Origin: Priapulus caudatus
Lineage: Eukaryota; Priapulida; Priapulimorpha; Priapulimorphida; Priapulidae
Length of the DNA: 62,000 nucleotides
Assembly: GCF_000485595.1 (NCBI RefSeq)
Contig: NW_014577072.1
Location: 157,233 to 219,232 of the forward strand
Direction of reading: 5' to 3'
Numbering within the stretch: the stretch's first letter is position 1; the number at the start of each line of letters is the position of its first letter. This document shows, piece by piece, positions 19,673-32,050 of the stretch. A program made the position numbers and the translations under genes. The notes below the pieces were generated by a model that saw only the letters and a list, made by a program, of their open reading frames with translations, was not told the DNA's origin and made no database searches.

Positions 19673-22600
19673 ATGGCGGCTAAAGCTCTTTGCAAGACGA
19701 AAATCGAGCTGTTTTATGATGTACTTTCACCATATTCATGGATAGCTTTCGAGGTATTATATTGTATTATAGTGATCCTCTATCATAGTTATTGTTATTA
19801 TTTTCTGCTTAATAATAGATTGAATTCATATATAGTTTGCATTACTTAAAGCCCGCCGCACACGCTGTGGAACTTGTTGTGCCATCGGCATCGTCCACAT
19901 GTGGAAAGTGGCGCAGCAAGTTCCACAGCGTGTGCGGATGCAAAATCCCTCGATCTGGGTCGTGTGGAAAATATCACACGTGATTGATAATTTCTTCCAC
20001 GTGTGGAAGTTTGAACAGCGTGTGCGGAGCCTTCCACACCCAATTCGCATTGTTCGCTTGGACGCACTATTTTTTTTCAGCTCGCATATCAGGCAGATCG
20101 CATAGATGATACTGATACTGATAGAGCACAGGCCCTTGAAGGCTCAAGTTTCAAGAAGAGTATAAGAGCGAAGCGCTCGCTCGAGGCATATCCAAGAACT
20201 GATCAATCAAACGTCGTGTGAAAGCTCTCTTCAACGACGCTCCGTGTCCAAGCGAACAATGCGAATTGGGTGTGGAAGGCTCCGCACATGCTGTTCAAAC
20301 TTCCACACGTGGAAGAAAATATCAAACGTATGATATTTTCCACACGACCCAGATCGAGGGATTTTGCATCCCCACGCTGTGGAACTTGTTGCGCCACTTT
20401 CCACATGTGGACGATGGCACAGCAAGTTCCACAGCGTGTGCGGCGGGCTTAAAGTCTGAGGAACAGGGAATGGTTGTATAACCTCCTGTACGGCTGTAGC
20501 TCTAGTACTATATATAGCCCTTCGCTCTGCCGCAGGGCTATAGAACATTCTATGTTGAATCCTGCCGCTTTTTCTGCTCCCACTGCTCCCACGAAAAATG
20601 GCTGACAAAACGCAAAATGATCGGGCTTTTTAACACTTATTTATCTATATGGACCATTCACCTATCGTTTTGAACAGTTTCCACAACTTTACACCAAGTA
20701 TTTATGCATTTATTCCTCACAGTGCTAGCCCCACTTGTGCTTCGATTGAAATGTAGGGACAGTGATTTTCCGCGATTGCGGAAAACGGACGGAAAACATG
20801 GAAACGGCCATTGGAAACGGAAAAGATGTTTCAAACGGAAAAATGCGGAAAACGTAATTTGAACATATTACAACATGGAAATTTCAATAAAATCATTAAA
20901 AAAACAAATTCAAAGACAAGTTTCAGAGCAAAATGACTTACAATTACGTCTTTTAGTAGCCCTGTGTTTCGGTGCCAACCCAACTGTCAGTCAGTGACCA
21001 AATACTTTTTTTTCATGCAAATATATGTAAACAGAATATTGTATTTTTGGTGTGTACAATCTCTATGGCAAAACGGAATTTCCATTTTTTCTTTACTTTG
21101 AAACGGAATTCATGATTTTCCCAAACGGAAAAGGCAATTTTTTGAAACGGAAAATCACTGTCCCTAGAAATGCTGTCGCGTACGCGCTTGACGTCACCCG
21201 AAATGTTGACAATACACATGGGCAGCTATGGTGCATTATTTCCCCATTTTATTACTGTGTGGTTAGAATAAAACACTTTAACATTAAACACTTTGCAATT
21301 GGTGCCCAGGATTGCTTCCCTTCCTCTACTATGGCTTAGTATAGCTAGCACTAGTGCAGGACAAGCCAAAATATGTTGTAGCTTGTCCATTGGACAAGCA
21401 ATTTTTTTTTCTTATTTCGAACACTGTATATATATGTGTGTGTGTGTGTGTGTGCGTGCGTGCGCGCGTGAGTGTGTGTGCGTGTGTCATGCACCGAGGA
21501 TGCAATCCATCCATATTTTAAAGCTGCTTTCAGCATTTGACATGTGGCGCAATCGTCGATAAACTACGAGAGTTAGGTTTGGTTAGGATTGCAGACTGTA
21601 TATAGTTGAGGGTCATCATATTGATAATGCCAGAAAGTTTCATTTTGCATTCGATGATGATGATGATGATGATGGATGATGATGATAAAGACAATGACGA
21701 CGATGGCGGCAGAGGCCTGTCGTTCATGCCTGTTCGTTGAAGGGCAACCTTTACAACATATGCGTGCATGGGCGTCTTTAAAATGGATAAACCTTGCAAC
21801 AAAAAGCCTACATACACCTACTGTGAGCATACTTGCAGTATGCAAACATCACGAAATGTTCTTATTGAGCCGGCAGAAATGTGCTGCAAAGTTGACTATT
21901 TTGAAAACTCTGTCAGACAGAGTTTCAGCGTACAGATACACATCGAGCGATGCGACTGAGCACGCTAACAGTAGGCCTACGCAAATACTTCCTGGAAATA
22001 TTATTCTAATGGTTATAATCTAATAATAATAAATTACCTAATGGTCGTGGTCTATCTGTCACCTTAAATAGCTACATATATTGCTAGTCATACCAATGTC
22101 ATCACAAACCTTATTTTGTCAAACAGGTTTTGACAAGGTACCAAAGCAAATGGAACATTGATGTGAAACTACGCCCTTTTTTGCTCGGTGGTGTCATGGC
22201 TGCATCAGGTAAACTTTCATTTCTTTCACGTTATGAAAACGATGTTGGTAATTGTATTGTATATTTCGCGACGAAGTCGGCGGGGATACTGGTTTCATGT
22301 CTGTCCAGCGGCCGCTCGCCGCCGCCGCAGACACTTTCCCTTCCACTTTGTAACTCGGCCCCTAATTGGGCTAGCGCGACCAAACTTGGTATACTTACAC
22401 ATCTTGGGGAGAAGGTGTGTCGCGTACCAAAACCAGGTCACTGAGACCTTTATTTGAACTTGACATTGACCTTGATTTTATTTCCCTTCCGTTCTATAAC
22501 TCGGCCCCTAATTGATGTAGCGCGACCAAACTTGGTAACTTACACATCTTGGGGAGAAGGTGTGTCGCGTACCAAAACCAGGTCACTGCGACCTTTATTT

Positions 22601-25471
22601 GACCTTGACATTGACCTTGATCATATTTCCCTTCCGCTATATAACTCGGCCCCTAATTGATCTAGCGCGACCGAACTTGGTATACTTACACATCTTGGGG
22701 AGAAGGTGTGTCGTGTACCAAAACCCCTAAGGTAACCAAATTTGACATACTTGCACATCTCAGGCAGATGAGTTGTGCAACAAACCTTTGTCTTTGTGAC
22801 TTATTTCACTTTACCTACCTTGTACGTCCTTACGGAGATATTTCATTTATACTAGATCGCGGGGGATACATGTAGTTGGCGACAACTGCCATTTCTAGTT
22901 ATTTTTGCTACACGCAGTCCACCTTACTTTCTCGATTAATGCAATGTCATGTCCAGATCTACAATATATTTTGCTCTGGTAAATCTTGTTTTATCTTCTA
23001 TTTGATGCCCATGTGGCAATTTTAGATGCATTATAACAAATTGGAGCTTTAAAATATATCTAAATTTGTAATTGTTTCATTATTTAGTTAGTGCCTTCTT
23101 GTAGCTGTGTGGTATTGTTTTTGATAGGGTACATAAAACGGTATAACAAAACCTTTATGGAAATGAATTTATGGGCACTACATTGGCATGGACCATATGT
23201 AATAACAATATAAGTCATACCTGCTGCATTTTGTACTTTTAGTACCAAAGTTGGTTATATATAGTTTACTAACAAATTGTTATTTGCACAAATGTGTGCT
23301 TGTAATGATACATTTGATAAAAGTGAGTACTTTAGTAATTGAGTGCACATGATTCAGCTTGAACAATTTTAGGCAACCAGCCACCTGCAATGGTGGCAAA
23401 TAAAGGCATGTACATGCTGAAGGATCTGGAGAGACTGAGAGACTTCACATGTACACCTATTAGACAACCATCTGTGAGTTATATATTCATAAGATGTGAA
23501 TTCATTCATGGCAGTGCAAGGAAAATGTCATATTTCTGTGTTTTCTATGTAACCATGCACTTGAAATTATAATTTCAAGCACTGAGATCTACATAAGTTG
23601 CTTTGTGAATCATTCTGCTGAACTATTCTTTATATTATATTCTACTGTCGACTCTTCTGCTGGGACACGATGACGGAGTGTAAATGTTTTTGCAGGACTT
23701 CATGGGCACGATCATACAGAAAGGCTCCCTGCAAGCGCAGAGGTTCCTAGCGTCTGTCGAGATGTCTCAGCCATCGCTGCTAGAGGAGGTCTCACGCCAG
23801 CTGTGGCTCAGGGTGTGGAACCGTGACGAGGACATCACGGAGCTGGAAAGTTTAAGACAGGTGAGCGGGACTCTAGCTCAGCTGTCATCACTGTGGTGAG
23901 TTAATGAGATCAATTGTGAACACGTGTTACATCATGGGCATACGCCGACACCTGGTAGTAGCTATTCAAATACTGGCCTTAAAATGTAAAAAAAAAAAAA
24001 GCGAGGAAACTGGCAGTGATAGCTTACTCTTGTGTGGCTAGCAATATTTATCTGTTAGTGAACGTCAGTTGTTGCCACTGGTCAACTCATATAGTCCCCG
24101 TCAGTGTTCTGTATTTTTCATGGTCTTGATGTGGATAACTATGAGTGTCGGATTATATGGAAGAATTGAGAGGACTTGGGAGGTTAGTGACATTAATTTT
24201 CGAGTGATGTAAAATAAATGCATCATTAATTTCATCAGAAATATGTTTATGTGACCCGTGTGTTTAACTGCAGGCAGGCAAGATGGCTGGGCTTGATGAG
24301 GCAACATTGAATAAACTACTTGGAACCCTAAAGGACCAAAATGTCAAAGATAAATTGAAGGCTACCACCAGTCAGGCTTTGTCACATGGGGTTTGTATTG
24401 AAAATTATAGATTAGCATTAACATTATTGACATTCCGGTGAGAGCGTAGTATAACTCTTACGCTTTCATATGGTTTCATAATGAAGTATAGTGTCAGTTG
24501 AAAACAAAGCAAATCCTGTAGCGCCCAATTTCTTGTGTGGAAAATTGGGATAAATAATATCAACTCCTCCACAAGATGGCAGCACAATGTAAAACCAATG
24601 AATGATTGCGATCCGAGTGGCTACCGGCTACGCTTACGGCTTATCAGAGAGAGTGGGCCCTACGGCTTTACACTCTGTTCAAATGGTACGTGAGTCATTT
24701 GTACCACACTGTCGTGTGCCATCAAACATTATCTATGCATTTTTTGATACAGGCATTTGGATCACCTATAATGATAGTGCACAAAGATGACGAGCCACAT
24801 ATTTTCTTTGGCAGTGATCGTTTTGAATTGTTGGCCTTCCTTATAGGTTAGTTTTTGTGTTTCTTTTGATGTTTCTATCACAAGTTATAAACAACCTAGT
24901 GAAATAAAGTGTAGTTATCAATATATATGGATAAGGCTTAAACAGAAAACCAATTGCAGAGAAAATATTGGAGTTAGGTTAATAGTTTTAGCAGTTATGA
25001 TAGTTTAGTGCACCCACTATGATCGATTTTAACTACTGTGTGAGAGGTGCTGCCACCGCTCAACTCTGGCAAACATATTGGTTTTAAATCTAGAGCATTG
25101 CATACCATTAGCAAGGGTGGGTCTTTATCACGATTGGCTTATTACTGCAGATTGCGGGACCTTTATTCTCGTTGTTACCATAATTAAAATTCAATTCCAA
25201 TACATTGAATACAAAAAATACTTGTTTATGCATGTAAATACATATAGTCAGGATGAGTATGTGTGTAGAATATATTAATTATATATATATATATTGTTTA
25301 TGTTAAATGTTAAATGTTATATAAATACATATTTTAAAAGGAATGATTAATAAATATGCACGTGTCGCATTTTAAATAAACATTGCCTATTCACCATGCA
25401 TTACAGGTGAAAAGTATGAAGGACCTCTCGCAGAGTTATCCAAGGTTGGGGACACGAAATCCAAATTGTAA
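19673..25471 (+). CDS. GSTK1: Glutathione S-transferase kappa (GSTK1), 7 exons, peroxisomal
   Basis: Exons are 19673-19753, 22127-22208, 23373-23473, 23696-23860, 24274-24390, 24753-24846 and 25407-25471. All introns are GT-AG and the phases join to 234 codons plus TAA; the human protein has 226. It is a DsbA-like thioredoxin-fold transferase that conjugates glutathione. Residues 11-22 (IELFYDVLSPYS) match the family's N-terminal signature; S19 aligns with the catalytic serine. The NIDVKLRPFLLGGVM, NKGMYM, RVWNRDEDIT (127-136), AFGSP (183-187, cis-proline loop) and FFGSDRFELL (200-209) blocks all match the family in order. The C-terminus SKL (232-234) is a canonical PTS1, where human GSTK1 ends ARL, so peroxisomal location is expected. 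The start context ATCATGG is good (A at -3, G at +4). It is divergent from the lectin gene. Introns 1 and 2 carry transposon and tandem repeats. No frameshift or missing key residue is seen. Confidence 0.96.
19851..20448. mobile_element. 598-bp foldback element with ~210-bp terminal inverted repeats
   Basis: 19851-20063 matches the reverse complement of 20246-20448. Ends are GCCCGCCGCACACGC...GCGTGTGCGGCGGGC, flanked by TTAAA on both sides (19846-19850 and 20449-20453). Each arm is itself a hairpin, because CACACGCTGTGGAACTTG recurs inverted within it. No transposase frame is present. It lies in GSTK1 intron 1. A TTAA-type target suggests Kolobok or piggyBac mobilisation, which is inference. 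Confidence 0.88.
20754..21166. mobile_element. 413-bp MITE with TAGGGACAGTGATTTTCCG ends
   Basis: The terminal inverted repeats read TAGGGACAGTGATTTTCCG on both strands, and GAAATG flanks both sides (20748-20753 and 21167-21172). The interior is rich in GGAAAACGG / AACGGAAA units. hAT-like in style, non-autonomous, in GSTK1 intron 1. Confidence 0.85.
21434..21486 (+). repeat. (GT)n/(GTGC)n microsatellite
   Basis: GT units grading into GTGC units, in GSTK1 intron 1. Confidence 0.85.
21652..21687 (+). repeat. (GAT)n microsatellite
   Basis: About 11 GAT/ATG units with one interruption, in GSTK1 intron 1. Confidence 0.9.
22335..22735 (+). repeat. ~145-bp tandem repeat rich in TGACCT half-sites
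   Basis: Three units start TTTCCCTTCC at 22335, 22481 and 22626. Shared blocks are AACTCGGCCCCTAATTG, GCGCGACCAAACTTGG and CATCTTGGGGAGAAGG, then (except in the truncated last unit) AGGTCACTG and TTGACATTGACCTTGA. In GSTK1 intron 2. Confidence 0.92.
23560..23579. repeat. 20-bp perfect palindrome
   Basis: CTTGAAATTATAATTTCAAG reads the same on both strands; GSTK1 intron 3. Confidence 0.85.
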
Positions 25472-28400
25472 AGTGTGTAGTGGTTGCACAACCAACACCT
25501 GTGTTACAATGGGAAAGTTATTGTGATGAACTGACTCTGAAATAAGTTTAAAATAACTGACATTGCTCCTAGGTTACTAAAGCATCAATGAGTGATTGCA
25601 TTATATTTTAAATATAGGCACATAATGTGATAAGTGCTTGCCTGGTGTGCCATTTGAAATTGTTGTAATTTTCTTTATGTTTATCAATGAATTTTTTATT
25701 AATTGTTATGATAACAGTTTTCAGTAGTTTTGTTTTACTAATTTTGCATCAATTTGAGTTTTGTAGTTGAATTCTCACTCCTACTCATGATGTACGTACT
25801 GTTATGGGTATCTACGATTTTTCCACACATATACAATGTATACACAATATAATACACAGTGATTATGCAGGGACGTATGTATATTTGCTGAAAAATTGCA
25901 TACTTATTAAGAGTATCATTGAAAAAATGCACCCAGCATTGCAATCGGCTTCAACCTGCTTCCTTGTTACTGTGTGCAATGGTTAATACACTTCATCAGG
26001 ATCTGCTAGCTGATCTCGCTCGTGCACTTTGCACAGTTGGAGGTATGCTGGTTGAACTGTGGTGTGCATGGATGCATAGTGATGTACTTGTAAGCTATCT
26101 AGTGAGTGACTGCATGCCACTATAAACCATCGAACAAGTGTAACTGTAACTACATATACTTATTATAGCACTTATGAATGAAAAAGACTGACATGTCGTT
26201 ATCATATTCTTTTCATTTATATATTCTGTAGTAATCCAGTAGCTTGTCTAAATCTACACAGTACGTGCTGTCCTCTCATGCCACCTTTACAGGTGCCAGT
26301 TCATTGAAACCAGTACCCCCCCCCCCCGCACGCATACATATCGTCCGAGGGGCACGTATGATATTTACAGAGGTGGAAATATGCCCTTTCCTGTATTAAT
26401 TATCGGCTAGAGTAAATAGGAAGAGCACTGCTGCTGTGAAGGAGATGGCATGAAGCAGATGGCTTCGTTCTCTACCTGGGCAAATATACTGTCCTCTAAT
26501 TAAAACGTGTTTACACGTCAAGCCAGTCTGCCGCCAGCAGAGATGTGTTGTCACGGTTACCGACCAAACCTCGGAATATCTGAGCTGAACGAAACGTGTA
26601 ATGAATCCATAACAAAGCCGGCATCACAATGGCAGCACAAGCATAGATATTTTTACCTGCGCGCGTTTTTGTCCTATGCAATTATTATGCAACGTGGGAA
26701 CGACGTTGTGCAAGCTATATATGGTAATCCCGAAAGCCTATCTTTTCGTTAAAAAAAAACACGTATTAATGAGTACGTTTCAATAAGCGTACAGTGCGAA
26801 TTTCTTCCACAAAGTCGATCAGCTGCAGCTGCAGTGAACACCGTTCTGATTGCTAGCTGATGACGGTTCAGCTTTAACGCTCACCCTACCCCCGCGTAAG
26901 ATCTGTCATTGCCTGTCCGTTGTCGTTATCAGTTACTCTCTCTAATTATGTTTGATTCTTGCTAATAAATTGTTGCCGGTGTTTGAGGATATCAGCGATA
27001 ATCGTAATGCCGCTGCGTTTTCCTGTCTCTCTGTTTACTCTTGTCTTATAAACGGCTTCATTACACGGGGCGACTCAGCCTCCCGTTGCCAAGATGCAGC
27101 GTGAAGCCTAGACTGGCCTTTATCACGTCCGCAATAAAGGCGAAGCTTCAGATGCTTTAGCGTTCACGTTCACGATGATATACAGTAAGTACATGGGCAT
27201 GTTCCACACGCTACACTGATAGAACTACATCACACAGGGATACACATTTGCATTTGCAATGTGATAACTCTGCTACACGTATAATACAAGTTATATATAT
27301 ATATACATAGCAACTTGTTCTTTACAGGTTTACTATTGTAGTAGCGCAAAAGAAATTATAAAAAATATAAATAAATAATGTAGCAGGTATAGGAACAGCA
27401 GGTAGAGAAACTTGTATTATTAATTAACAGACGTTCATAAAACATGAACGTAGTATGGAAGTTATACGTATTAGTTACCGACATGATACGAATAATAAAA
27501 AAAAGTACGGAGAACGCAAGCAGTAAGGAAGCAGTGTGCGGAGAAGGCAAGCAACGGATTAGCAACGTTTGAGAGGTACTCTGCAAGTACAAGGACAGAT
27601 ACGGAGGTGCGCAGCATGGCGCACTCATCAGGCAATGCACAACACAGACAACGCCGGCTTCTGTTGATTCAGGCAGCATTTATCAGGGCGCACTGCGTTG
27701 CGTAGTAAGCCTGCTGTCATCTCCATCTGACGCTACCGCGGGCAGTCACAGAGGTGGCTTCTGCATGCATGTAGACACCTACTGTATCAGAGTTGATGTG
27801 CCAAACACTGCAGGCCTACAGGCGAGACAAGTTTCAGGAAGTGTACAGCGTCGATGAAATCGTCGAACTGCGCTGCGATTATGAATACGTATTCTTAAGA
27901 AAATTCGTGATAGCTAGTATAACGTCCCTTATAATTTAATAAAATTTAATTTCATATAGCGAATATGCGTGCGAGCACACATGTTTGTGTGCGAACGCGT
28001 GCGCGTCCTCATTTGTGTGTCATGGTTGCATATAGGGATTGCTTGTGATCTGTTCACATATATAGCGCACAGACGGATGGAATATTTACAGTTGCGAGAA
28101 GAATGCAAACAATATTTCAGGATTTTCTGCGCCTGTTCGTCATCGTAAAGCGTATGACAAACACGCCGGTTACAAACACAAAACGCAGCTGTGGTTTGTG
28201 TTAGTTTAAGGTCCATCTATCACCTACGTGTCCCTTCTGACGCGGTACGTTGTCAGTTACACCTGACAGTAATGGCGGATTTTCGGTCAGATGTACAGTC
28301 TCCAGCACCTAGCGTTGCGCTGCTTCACTGCGAGCGTCTATAGGCCATCAGCGCGTCGCTTGTAATCTGTAGCTATTATTACGCAACTCGTGACGCTGGG

Positions 28401-29090
28401 GGATTAAAACGTAAAATAACATGTAAACTTGTGGTGAAACTCATACAAATGCTCGAAAATTACAATTACATCACGAAAATCCTTTAGGATAAATTCTCTA
28501 TTTCCACGATAATGAATCGACAAGCAGAATAAGACCATCATATCTAAATTTAGATTTAGATTGACAAGGCGTACGTGGCACTCATTAGCAATCACCTACG
28601 CACGCGCGCGCACACAAACACACATACCCACGTGCGCGCACACAAACACACATACCCACGCGCGGGCACACAAACACACATACCCACCCACGTACATGCG
28701 CACGTCCCACGACAGCCAAGTTGAGAAGTACTGAAACAATAGGGTAGGAACGAACGTAGGTAGCACCCTATGGAAGAACTATAGTGAATTTTACAAATTA
28801 AAAAATTACATTTATATTAAACTCACATATAGACTGGATTACTCGCAATGCGAAAAATATGCCCTTATAGTAACGATACAAACTATTATATATTAATAAT
28901 TATTATGGATTTACATTCGTTAGCAAATAGAAAGAATTTAAAATATCCACGCAAATTTTCTGCCACACAATCTACACGCCTGCGTTATATGTGAAAAAGT
29001 AGCTGACCGGCTTGTTTTCTTGTATAAATAAACGCAGTACTCCGATGGTATTGAGGACTGAAAGAGGGCTCCACCGAAACAAGTGGGCCT
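25472..29090. other. Non-coding 3' flank of GSTK1
   Basis: AT-rich. It contains a C run at 26317-26327 and a three-copy ~29-bp minisatellite at 28602-28688. No exon-like segment is recognised, and no clear AATAAA near the GSTK1 stop. Confidence 0.55.
28602..28688 (+). repeat. ~29-bp minisatellite, 3 copies
   Basis: Unit GCGCACACAAACACACATAC followed by CCACG, repeated three times without spacers. Confidence 0.9.
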
Positions 29091-29123
29091 ATGTATATAT
29101 ATATATATGTATATGTATATATA
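29091..29123 (+). repeat. (TA)n microsatellite
   Basis: TATATA with TG interruptions. Confidence 0.85.
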
Positions 29124-29399
29124 TCCGTTTTTGTTATCACTGGTCTGTGTCCTGATCTCCGCTGGCATGTGTCTTGTTAGCAACTGCGACCGCTATGTTG
29201 CTTGCTCGCGCCTACATTTGATGCTAGGCGTATCGGCCGAAATCGTCTGTATACTTCCCTTCGCCGTTTATCTAACTAAATTGTTTGTTTGTCCAGCTAT
29301 TTCCACCGAGCCATCAGCAGCTATTAGCAAACGCCTGGCTCCTCTAATAGAGAACAGGTTTATTGCCAAGGACCAGAACTGAAAACAAACATGGATGCG

Positions 29400-32050
29400 T
29401 AGCACGTCCAACTGCCGTCCTAAATCATAAAGGATTGGCGGCTTCAAGTCAACGCGTCGACGACGACTAAACACGTCGTTCTATCTGTCTCCGTGTCTTT
29501 AATAACATGCCTATTAACCGTTAAGAGAGCAATTGCTCTCGTATTTCTAACAAACCCTATCAGCTAATCATTCCCTGTCATCGTTGCCCCCACATCTCTC
29601 CCTCTTATTACTATATCGTATCCCCTTTCGCGCGTCTACAGGTCCGATTGCTTTTTACGCGTCTTCGCTATATAATATTTTTCTTAGGATGCCGCAATGC
29701 GGGAATTATTCGCTTTACATCATTCTTACTTCATTACTCATCGTAGATGGCAGTCGTACCGCGTGCATCGGCGCTTCTTCTGCTGCGGTCGCGGCAGTAG
29801 AAGAACTTCGCTGACGCTGTTCATTTCTTGCGGTTTGATTGGGCGTCTAGCTCGCCTCGTGCTAGCAGCCGATGCGAGCAACAGATAGCGCGATGACACG
29901 CGCCAGTGTCCTTATTGGATGCGTCTGATGCGCAAGGATGAGCAGAGAGGCGTGCCCACTGTCGCTCCGCTAGCCAATCGTAATCACCCAAGCAGACAGC
30001 TCGCGTGTTCGTGAGCATTCGTCGGCAAATAGGATAGCGCTCCGTCACGAACACGAAGCGCGGATCTTCGCAAACGTTAGCAGCGAGTCTACGTGACTCG
30101 TCCGCGCGTGTATTTTGGACTCGTTACTCGTCGAACACCTGCGATTGTTTGCGATAGCGCCCCGAAGACGAGATGCGCGTAAGATAAGGAGACTATATAC
30201 GTTTTTTTGCGTGTATCAGTCGACCATCGCCTTCTCGCTCCTGGCATACCGGCTAGCTGCGAGTATCCAGGGACCAAAGTGACCTCCGCTGATCTTTTCC
30301 CCGTGTCTAATAATTGGTCCTATAACGGACCACCGTTTCACTATTAACACGTTTTTAATGGGTACCGTCGCGCTCCTATTTTTGTTTTTGCTCAGCCTCA
30401 CGTTATGTTTTGGCTCCGCACATCGTCTATAACAAGATGAGCTTTTGTCGGATGCATTCCACGTCTGCGTGTCCGCGCGAATGTTATTGCTCTGCGGTCC
30501 TTGTCAAGGGCTGTGCCACCCATATGGCCAAGCTAACTATTTTCCTTCGCCGCGCAGCTGCTGATTATTGCGTAGAAACAGAATTACGAGCGCGGCAAAC
30601 CGATTGCTTCTGATCTACGCTTTCTTATCTGTTGTCGCGTGTAAGTTATGAGGTTATAGTACGTGTTATGATGCGAAGCGTGCGCGTTAAGGCTATGCAC
30701 ATAGATACACGGATAATGATCTATTATCATAAAGAGACGCCGCCGCCTTGTTTACCTTACGCACGCCTGTACTCTTCAATGTTAGCTCGTCTACTATAGT
30801 CAAATCAGGCCGGTCTACGGCGCCGGGTGTGTATTTGATGTTATTCTCGTCTTTCCCTGGTTTATTTCTTTCCACGTGGATTTCTCTTTTTTTTTTGTAC
30901 CTGCACGCGGGCACTTGCTTGCCTTTATTCTGTAGCTATTTATCGTTATTATGCATTTGCTTGTTTTGCTTTCTGGGTATGGTGGCGTCTGTTTATGGGT
31001 CGGACAGGCGTACCAGATGGGGGCGGTGCACCGATCTGCTCGATATGCATATTTAAGCGAGAGAGGCGTCGATGCGGCGCCAGTAAGCGTACAAATTCTA
31101 CGAAAGAAAGCCATTCAATTGCAGTGGGCTTCGTCGCGTTTCTCCAACCAGTCGAGAATATCTGTCTTCCGTAAAGACCACCTTCGCTTGCCACCTCGTG
31201 GAACGTTTACCCGGATATCGCGAGACGTATTGCTACGCACCAACACGCCATTCCTATAGGACTGAGCGACGAGCATAAGCGTTAGTGCTAGGCGTATAGT
31301 CGCACATGCCGGGCGTGATGGGTGAGTGTAACCTGACGAACGACGAATAAATAATTAAAAGCCACCAAACATGCAGAATGATTACATCGTTGCTTGACAT
31401 AAATTGGTCGAGCGTTATACAACGTACGTACGTTCTCACGTCTGGATTTTTAAACACGTCTGTCTACCTCTTCCCCGGGCATGTTTGCTAGATTCAGCCC
31501 ATCGCTATAAACGCAATTATACGCTAAAAATAATTAAAGACGTATATTCATCGGTCACATATATTTTCATTACAATATTAGCTTGACGAAAATGGCTTTT
31601 TCTCAGGTTGTCATATTGGAAAACGAGCCTCGCGATATTATAATATGTACATAATGCTTTTCGCAAGGCAGTGAGCGTGCAATAATTAACCTTTTCGCGC
31701 GTACGTCTGTTGTCCAATGTCTATGTTAGTATTATGTCGATGTGTGTTTTATTCGGGTGGCGATTTCTGTCTACATTGAACGACGTTGGCTGGCTGGCTG
31801 GCTACGCGGTCGGTCGCTCATGCTGCGAACCATTGCCGCCGCACGCCGGCATGTATTCATCGATCTAAGATCTCGGCGTTCAATTTTAGCATTGTCAGAC
31901 ATAGGCAATTACATTATCGACCGGGCTATTATGTCTTTCATGATGCATTGTGCGATATCTAATGGCAAGGCGGGCCATTTGCAGTACACGAGAAGTGCAT
32001 ATCTACCTGGTGACACGTGCTCTTGATCGTTAGCGAGTCGAGTGCTCAAT
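29400..32050. other. CpG-dense, balanced-GC segment without recognised gene
   Basis: CG dinucleotides are visibly denser than in the surrounding AT-rich DNA (for example 29990-30240 and 31020-31260). Open frames are short (about 60-100 codons) and match no family I know. It could be a CpG-rich promoter or regulatory region of a gene outside the window. Confidence 0.35.

Noticed and set aside
28602-28688. Possible CRISPR-like direct repeats
   Set aside because: The repeats abut without unique spacers and the context is eukaryotic; it is a minisatellite.
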